A stretch of DNA of 64,000 bases, taken from assembly GCF_022376295.1 (NCBI RefSeq), contig NZ_CP060140.1:2298356-2362355 (forward strand). Reading direction: 5' to 3'. The notes beneath the pieces are model-generated. The model was not told the DNA's origin. It saw only the letters and a list, made by a program, of their open reading frames with translations, and ran no database searches. The position numbers and the translations under genes are program-made. Below are positions 59,554 to 64,000 of the stretch, in pieces (within the stretch, counting starts at the first letter, position 1; each line of letters begins with the position of its first letter). The DNA is from Nodularia sphaerocarpa UHCC 0038. GTDB taxonomy: Bacteria; Cyanobacteriota; Cyanobacteriia; Cyanobacteriales; Nostocaceae.

Positions 59554-59994
59554 CTATAAGTAGGCGAAAAAAGCTTCGGGAACTAATCTTAATTTACCAG
59601 ATTTAAAGTCAGCAATATCTACCCATAGTGCTTTATGTTGATGGTTTTTTGATTCGGAAAATTCGGAAAATATTAAGCTTTCCAATTGATAGAATTTGGA
59701 ATCAACGAAATCACATTCATAAAGTTGAATAATTTCGTGTCCTTGCTTACCGTTAAATGTAAATATACTTTCTATGCAACCCACATAGTTAATATTTGTT
59801 AAATCTGCTTGAATTTCTTCTTGAAATTCTCTTTTTAAAGCAGCTTCGCTAGTTTCGCCAAAGTCAACTCCACCACCTAAAGCCCGATAGTAAGTTTCTT
59901 TTTTGAGGGAATCGTAGCCTTCAGAAACAAAAATGCGTCCGTCATCCCGGATCAATCCTAAAGCTAATACCCGAATTTTTCCTAGTTTGCTCAT
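59554..59994 (-). CDS. Nudix hydrolase
   Basis: This 146-residue protein has a clean Nudix box GGVDFGETSEAALKREFQEE (41-60; core REFQEE 55-60) after KIRVLALGLIRDDGRIFVSE. Nudix enzymes cleave nucleoside diphosphates linked to another group. The substrate, which could be a damaged nucleotide or a sugar nucleotide, is not clear. It stands alone between the RelE-like pair (convergent) and the DUF3531 gene. Confidence 0.9.
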   Translation of the reverse strand: MSKLGKIRVLALGLIRDDGRIFVSEGYDSLKKETYYRALGGGVDFGETSEAALKREFQEEIQADLTNINYVGCIESIFTFNGKQGHEIIQLYECDFVDSKFYQLESLIFSEFSESKNHQHKALWVDIADFKSGKLRLVPEAFFAYL

Positions 59995-60047
59995 CTAAAA
60001 ATCTCCGGGAATGTGGAAAAGCTGTGTTTTAAAGCTTAGGGATACAG

Positions 60048-60503
60048 TTAATTATCATCGTATATAGCATGATTTGGGTTGTCACTATCCTCTACTGGCC
60101 AATCTTCATTTTCGCCACCGATGTATAGTTCCTCAATGGTGACATATTCCTGATTTAACTGTTTGAGAGCATTGATTAAAATATCAAGTGCGATCGCATC
60201 AGAAGTTCCCATGTCAAACCAACAACGCGCCCACTGTCCTTCATACTCAAACTCGCCCATGTTGTGCATGAGTGCCAATAAGCTTTTATCATACCCCTCT
60301 GGGTCATAATTCATGTAGCTGATTTCCAGTCCTGTTTCTTGGACTTGCAGATTTTCGGCATTAAATGCGCCCAATTTCCCCAAATAAAACCAGGAATTAA
60401 ACACTTCTTCGACGTATTGCTTTTCGCGTCCAGAAGGTATTGTCGTGAATTTCAGCCAAATCCACACATCAAAAGGGTTAATTTCACGGAACTGAATTTG
60501 CAT
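60048..60503 (-). CDS. DUF3531 family protein
   Basis: The start MQIQFREINPFDVWIWLKFT at 60503 is preferred to an ATG six codons earlier. The 151-residue soluble acidic protein has YVEEVFNSWFYLGKLGAFNA and MNYDPEGYDKSLLALMHNMG, then WARCWFDMGTSDAIALDILI. The pattern is the DUF3531 family of cyanobacteria and plastids. Function unknown. Confidence 0.75.
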   Translation of the reverse strand: MQIQFREINPFDVWIWLKFTTIPSGREKQYVEEVFNSWFYLGKLGAFNAENLQVQETGLEISYMNYDPEGYDKSLLALMHNMGEFEYEGQWARCWFDMGTSDAIALDILINALKQLNQEYVTIEELYIGGENEDWPVEDSDNPNHAIYDDN

Positions 60504-60609
60504 GGCGCGGGAATATCTCAATTACTGTCTCTGAAAATAAGCATATCAGTAGTCAGTGGAGAGACGCGATTTATCGCGAAATAACCCATAGATATCTCCT
60601 ACCAAGAAT

Positions 60610-60637
60610 GTAGAGACGTTGTATACAACGTCTCTAC
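60610..60637. repeat. 28-bp palindromic repeat, copy e (fully perfect, compensated)
   Basis: GTAGAGACGTTGT and ACAACGTCTCTAC around AT are fully palindromic. Compared with copy c, the inner C-C/G-G pairs changed to G-T/A-C together, so symmetry is conserved. It is in the gap between the DUF3531 and TPR genes. Confidence 0.92.
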
Positions 60638-60703
60638 AAAGGTTCACCGAAGAAGCATCTTTTAATTCGGTCGATGTCTAACTTCCCTATTCCCCATTCT
60701 CAA

Positions 60704-61672
60704 TCAACCACCTAAATTATTTAGCTGGTTAAACGTATTATTGCGTTCACGCTCAATTTGTCTCACCAAATCGGGTGGAAGTTGGGATCTTTTAGTCAAG
60801 GCCTTGTCGAAATTAACCACCGCTTCTTGGATTATTGACTGACTTTTATCTTCTTGTCCCTGTTTTCTGAGGATTTGAGCTTTCAGATAATATAACTCTG
60901 GGTGATCTGATGTGGTTTTTAAAGCACTGTTGACATATTCCAAAGCCTGAGAATACTGTTTTAAATCGCGATAAGCCAGGGCTATACCTCTATCCGCCAA
61001 GTATTTAGGCGCAGCGTTTGCTTTTAACCTCGCAATAGCATCATCAGGATTAGCAAAGGGTAAATTCACAGACAGCAACAAATCCATATAACCTTTGAGC
61101 AAATTCAGCTCTGGATCTTGAGGTGCGATCGCCTCCGCTCTGTCTAAATGTTGATAAACTTGTCGCAACCGAGTTAAGGCCTGTGGCGCACCTTTGAGTG
61201 TACCCTCACGGGTGATAATTGTTGCGCCTTCAAAAAAATGTCCAACAGCCGTGTATATATTACCACGTACTTTGTCTGTAGCAATTAATTTTTCTCCAGC
61301 TGCGAGAGTTTTTTTGCTGTAAGTATCCAATGTAGCCAAATCCTTATTTGCATAAGCTAAAGATGCCTTCATTGCATAGGCTAAAGGCTCATTTGGTTCA
61401 GTAGATATTGCTTTTTGCAGATAAGTTTCTGCGGCTGGATAATCACCCTGTTGAAAAACTGCTTTAAAAGCTGCTTGTGTATTGTCCCCAATATTACGAG
61501 CTTCGTGAGTGCGGAATGGATCACCAGCCAGAGAGGGATTAACCCACAAATTGAGTGCGATTGGTAAAGCTACGCCGGAGGCGATCGCAGCTGCAAAACT
61601 TGTCAGAGCAAGCTTAGACAGTTTAGCCAACCCTATGGATTTCAAAGTAGAAAACCGTTTAGTCATTGTCAC
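60704..61672 (-). CDS. Sll0314/Alr1548-type TPR repeat protein, exported
   Basis: This 322-residue protein has an N-terminal hydrophobic segment (LTSFAAAIASGVALPIALNL, about 23-42) acting as signal or anchor. TPR units follow (AVFQQGDYPAAETYLQKAIS, then LAYAMKASLAYANKDLATLD; ALAYRDLKQYSQALEYVNSA; LYYLKAQILRKQGQEDKSQS). It resembles the cyanobacterial TPR family typified by Sll0314. Probably a periplasmic or thylakoid-lumen scaffold; partners unknown. Starting at MTKRF (61666) is also possible. Confidence 0.75.
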   Translation of the reverse strand: MTMTKRFSTLKSIGLAKLSKLALTSFAAAIASGVALPIALNLWVNPSLAGDPFRTHEARNIGDNTQAAFKAVFQQGDYPAAETYLQKAISTEPNEPLAYAMKASLAYANKDLATLDTYSKKTLAAGEKLIATDKVRGNIYTAVGHFFEGATIITREGTLKGAPQALTRLRQVYQHLDRAEAIAPQDPELNLLKGYMDLLLSVNLPFANPDDAIARLKANAAPKYLADRGIALAYRDLKQYSQALEYVNSALKTTSDHPELYYLKAQILRKQGQEDKSQSIIQEAVVNFDKALTKRSQLPPDLVRQIERERNNTFNQLNNLGG

Positions 61673-62044
61673 CCTTAGAAAAAATGCGGTTAAAATTGTT
61701 GTATCAGTTACTTAAAATGCCAAAGAAAGTTAACTATAATTTGTGTCGGTTTCAGCCCAAATATTCTACACAGGTTGACTGCGGTGATGTTGCCATGTTC
61801 CCATTTTCGTAACCGTTGTTAAAGGTGAAGTCTGCCACAATTTAGAAAAGGATCAGGGTAGATTTTTGCAGTTAATATTAGATTTGCGTCCAAAAAACTC
61901 GTAATTTACCGGAAATTCCGACTGAAATTCAAAACCTGTAGAGACGTTGAATGGAACCTCTCTACATTGTGACAATGCTTTTGATCATTTTCTAGTTAAT
62001 CTAAGTTAACAAGTAATCCGCCAACTTTTTATTCATCCTCACAA
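61673..62044. other. Divergent spacer with palindromic repeat copy f
   Basis: This 372-base gap between the TPR gene and the ABC ATPase gene holds the palindrome at 61938-61965. No ORF or RNA was recognised in the rest. Confidence 0.5.
61938..61965. repeat. 28-bp palindromic repeat, copy f (partly decayed)
   Basis: GTAGAGACGTTGAATGGAAC is followed by CTCTCTAC. Outer arms pair except for one mismatch (GTAGAGAC against CTCTCTAC) and the centre has lost perfect symmetry. It is the most diverged of the six copies. Confidence 0.8.
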
Positions 62045-62725
62045 ATGCTCTATCTCAGAAATTTAACTTATCATCCCCCAGCCAGCCCAGCAGCGATTCT
62101 CAAATCAATTAATCTAGAATTAGTACCCCAGCAGCTAGGTATGATTATTGGGCCGAGTGGTTCTGGTAAAAGTACCTTACTCGAAATTTTGTCTGGATTA
62201 GCCGAACCAACTTCAGGTTCACTCTTCTGGAGAGAACAAGAACTGATTTCCGAACAGCTACAACAATTAGCCGGGTTAGTATTTCAGTTCCCCGAAAGGC
62301 ACTTTTGCGGTGGTACTATTTTAGAAGAATTGCGTTTAGGGCATCCTGAATTAGGATCAGAGCGAGTCAGGGAAGCATTAAGCGAAGTGGGATTAGAGCA
62401 TTTATCCCTTTCCGCCGCACCTCATGCTTTGAGTGGTGGACAGCAGAGGCGTTTAGCTTTGGCGGTACAATTGATTCGCCAGCCGAATTTACTGTTATTA
62501 GATGAACCCACGGCGGGGTTAGATTGGTCAATGCGTCGGCAACTGGTAAATTTATTAGCGAAACTGAAAAAACATTGGACTCTGTTGGTAGTGACTCATG
62601 ATGCTGGGGATTTGCTGGCGATCGCCGACCGATGTTGGACACTGAACCACGGTGAACTACAATCAGTAGATCCAGCCATACTAAAAGCCAAAATTCAACA
62701 ACCTGTGATCACCAATGACCAATGA
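62045..62725 (+). CDS. ABC transporter ATP-binding protein (ECF/CbiO-like)
   Basis: This 226-residue ATPase has Walker A GPSGSGKS (36-43), a Q-loop VFQFPERHFCG, signature LSGGQQRRLALA, Walker B LLLLDEPTAGLD, and the switch His in VVTHDAGDLLAI. The VFQFPERHF Q-loop resembles energy-coupling-factor type cobalt/nickel/vitamin importers (CbiO/EcfA). No membrane component is adjacent, so its partners are encoded elsewhere. It ends three bases before the rsmG start. Confidence 0.88.
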   Translation: MLYLRNLTYHPPASPAAILKSINLELVPQQLGMIIGPSGSGKSTLLEILSGLAEPTSGSLFWREQELISEQLQQLAGLVFQFPERHFCGGTILEELRLGHPELGSERVREALSEVGLEHLSLSAAPHALSGGQQRRLALAVQLIRQPNLLLLDEPTAGLDWSMRRQLVNLLAKLKKHWTLLVVTHDAGDLLAIADRCWTLNHGELQSVDPAILKAKIQQPVITNDQ

Positions 62726-62728
62726 CCA

Positions 62729-63469
62729 ATGACTAACTTATTGCCAGAAATGGCAGAAATATGGCAGCAAACCCTAAATTGGGAACCCAACCAACAACAG
62801 CAGCAAAAATTTCAGCAGCTGTATGAATTAATTTTGACAGGTAATCAACAGTTAAATTTAACCCGCATTACCGACCCCCAAGAATTTTGGGAAAAACATC
62901 TTTGGGATTCCTTGCGAGGAATTGCACCACAAGGGCAATTTATCCCCTCTCTCTCAGAAAATGCTTCTATAATTGATATCGGCACAGGTGCGGGTTTTCC
63001 CGGAATGCCCGTAGCAATTACCATGCCTAATTGTACAATAACTCTCCTAGATTCAACCCGCAAAAAAATTAATTTTATTAACGAAAGCTTGGCACAATTG
63101 ACTCTTAGCAACGCCAAAACTTTAGTTGGAAGAGCCGAAGAAATCGGACATCATCCCCAGCACCGCAAAACCTACGACATCGCTTTAATTCGCGCAGTTG
63201 GGAATGCTTCAGTTTGTGCAGAATATACTTTACCATTCCTCAAACAGGGTGGTTTAGCTATAATTTATCGTGGTAATTGGACAGAAGAAGAAACTAAATC
63301 TTTGCAAAATGCAGTTAACCAATTGGGTGGAATAATTGAATCTTTAGAACAATTTACAACACCTTTAACTAACAGCATTCGTCATTGTATCTACTTGCGA
63401 AAAATAGTCAATACTCCAGCTAGTTTTCCCCGTGGTGCGGGTGTAGCAACGCAAAAGCCTTTGTCATAG
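62729..63469 (+). CDS. rsmG: 16S rRNA (guanine527-N7)-methyltransferase RsmG
   Basis: This 246-residue protein methylates G527 in 16S rRNA. The SAM-binding motif is IDIGTGAGFPGMPVAI, preceded by GNQQLNLTRITDPQEFWEKH then LWDSL, and followed by LDSTRKKINFINE and IALIRAVGNASV. Its last ~20 residues (SFPRGAGVATQKPLS) are unlike the rest and may come from adjacent repeats. It starts three bases after the ABC ATPase gene; the joint contains three CAATGAC heptads, so the ATG is part of a short STRR. Confidence 0.92.
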   Translation: MTNLLPEMAEIWQQTLNWEPNQQQQQKFQQLYELILTGNQQLNLTRITDPQEFWEKHLWDSLRGIAPQGQFIPSLSENASIIDIGTGAGFPGMPVAITMPNCTITLLDSTRKKINFINESLAQLTLSNAKTLVGRAEEIGHHPQHRKTYDIALIRAVGNASVCAEYTLPFLKQGGLAIIYRGNWTEEETKSLQNAVNQLGGIIESLEQFTTPLTNSIRHCIYLRKIVNTPASFPRGAGVATQKPLS

Positions 63470-63769
63470 AACCTCACCCCAACCCTCTCCTTACTAAGGA
63501 GAGGGAGCCGGAATCGGCACCATACAGCATTTTACAACTAAACAAAATACACATTTTATATTATAACTCTTGTGGGGTGGGCATCCTGCCCGCCCTTGTT
63601 GATCCTTAATTTCTATTTCCTCCTATATATGGAACTTGTGTCAATCACTTAGTTATTTCTCGATCCTTGTGAAAACCAAGTAAATATTAGGTTAATAGGT
63701 GTTATTGCTGTTAGTTAATAACTAAAGGTGTATTATAATGTTAGTATTAAAGATGACATTTTTATTTAT
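63470..63769. other. Gap with dispersed repeats and possible sigma-factor promoter
   Basis: Repeat segments are CCCCAACCCTCTCC...GGAGAGGGAGCC (63476-63510) and GTGGGGTGGGCATCCTGCCC (about 63572-63591). An exact TATAAT at 63734-63739 on the plus strand could be the -10 box of the following sigma-like gene, but no good -35 is visible. Confidence 0.45.
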
Positions 63770-64000
63770 ATGCACTCTTCTAATCATTGCTTATCATGCC
63801 TTGAGCATCAGGACATGAAGTCAAGCTTTTGGAAGCTATGGCAAAAATATGAAGATTATCTGTACCGTTGTTGCGTCAATTGGATGGGTAATGCTACTGA
63901 TGCCGAAGATGCCCTCAGTCGCGCCATGCTCAAAGCTTGGGATAAAATACGTGATTCTACGGTAGAAATTAAAAATTTTCAAGGTTGGGTAAGGCGATTA
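63770..64000 (+). CDS. Sigma-70-like (ECF-type) factor, partial (5' part only)
   Basis: The frame is open to the window end with 77 codons from ATG 63770 (MHSSNHCLSCLEHQDMKSSF); a start at MKSSFWKLWQKYEDYLYRCC (63815) is also possible. The text YEDYLYRCCVNWMGNATDAEDALSRAMLKAWDKI resembles sigma region 2.1-2.2 of ECF-like factors, including the DAEDALS...A...AW pattern. It lacks the rest because the window ends. Cyanobacterial relatives often accompany specialised or secreted-peptide loci, but nothing here confirms that. Confidence 0.65.
   Translation, partial: MHSSNHCLSCLEHQDMKSSFWKLWQKYEDYLYRCCVNWMGNATDAEDALSRAMLKAWDKIRDSTVEIKNFQGWVRRL

Overview
The window looks like part of the chromosome of a filamentous, Nostoc/Anabaena-type cyanobacterium. 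The evidence is dense HIP1 octamers (GCGATCGC) in most genes, heptanucleotide tandem repeats between genes, cyanobacteria-specific families (Ycf35/DUF1257, DUF2997, DUF3038/DUF4335, DUF3531, GuaB3, a Sll0314/Alr1548-type TPR protein, tocopherol cyclase), and the small RNA Yfr1 between guaB3 and trxA. About 60 protein genes, one tRNA-Arg(CCU), one recognised ncRNA, one IS200/IS605-type tnpB element, several gene remnants and many short dispersed repeats can be supported. All function calls come from reading motifs; no database search was run.

Layout. 1-8 kb: a partial aldo/keto reductase, a bifunctional-nuclease-domain protein, riboflavin synthase, an M23 peptidase with a 48-bp coding repeat, biotin ligase, a laccase-domain protein, and two tandem metallophosphoesterases. 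8-13 kb: a secreted DUF4360 protein, a J-domain/TPR protein, tocopherol cyclase, tRNA-Arg, a YdcF-like protein, DUF2288 and a PlsC-type acyltransferase. 13-20 kb: plsX-fabH-fabD (start of fatty acid and phospholipid synthesis), leucyl aminopeptidase, an EcsC-like protein, and a broken hsdM gene. 20-36 kb: a hydrolase and an acyltransferase resembling the two halves of phytyl ester synthase, metG, a NYN-domain/LptC operon, DacB, a LOG-family protein, trxA, Yfr1, guaB3 and mutS2. 36-41 kb: the DUF3038-DUF4335 pair, a tnpB element that runs into the 3' end of a ferredoxin gene, and the DUF2997-ycf35-ferredoxin operon.

41.5-43.8 kb is the clearest accessory island: an AT-rich, HIP1-free gene for a 622-residue P-loop ATPase with a PD-(D/E)XK-like C-terminus, next to an antitoxin-like remnant. 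It is the best candidate for an undescribed (possibly defence) function, but it is one orphan gene and the assignment is inference. 44-50 kb: a saccharopine-dehydrogenase-like protein and the type IV pilus motor block pilB-pilT-pilC. 50-57 kb: the chaperone block grpE-dnaK-dnaJ, running into tusA-like and rsgA genes. 57-64 kb: GH57 branching enzyme, two overlapping RelE-like genes, Nudix, DUF3531, a TPR protein, an ABC ATPase next to rsmG, and the start of a sigma-70-like factor.

The intergenic DNA is unusually rich in repeats. There are six 28-bp palindromes (GTAGAGAC...GTCTCTAC), an inverted pair of MITE-like elements 26 kb apart, an identical 63-bp inverted pair 10.7 kb apart, double-hairpin repeats, and several different heptad arrays. 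Repeat-like DNA also appears to have entered coding sequence, inside rsgA and at the ferredoxin C-terminus.
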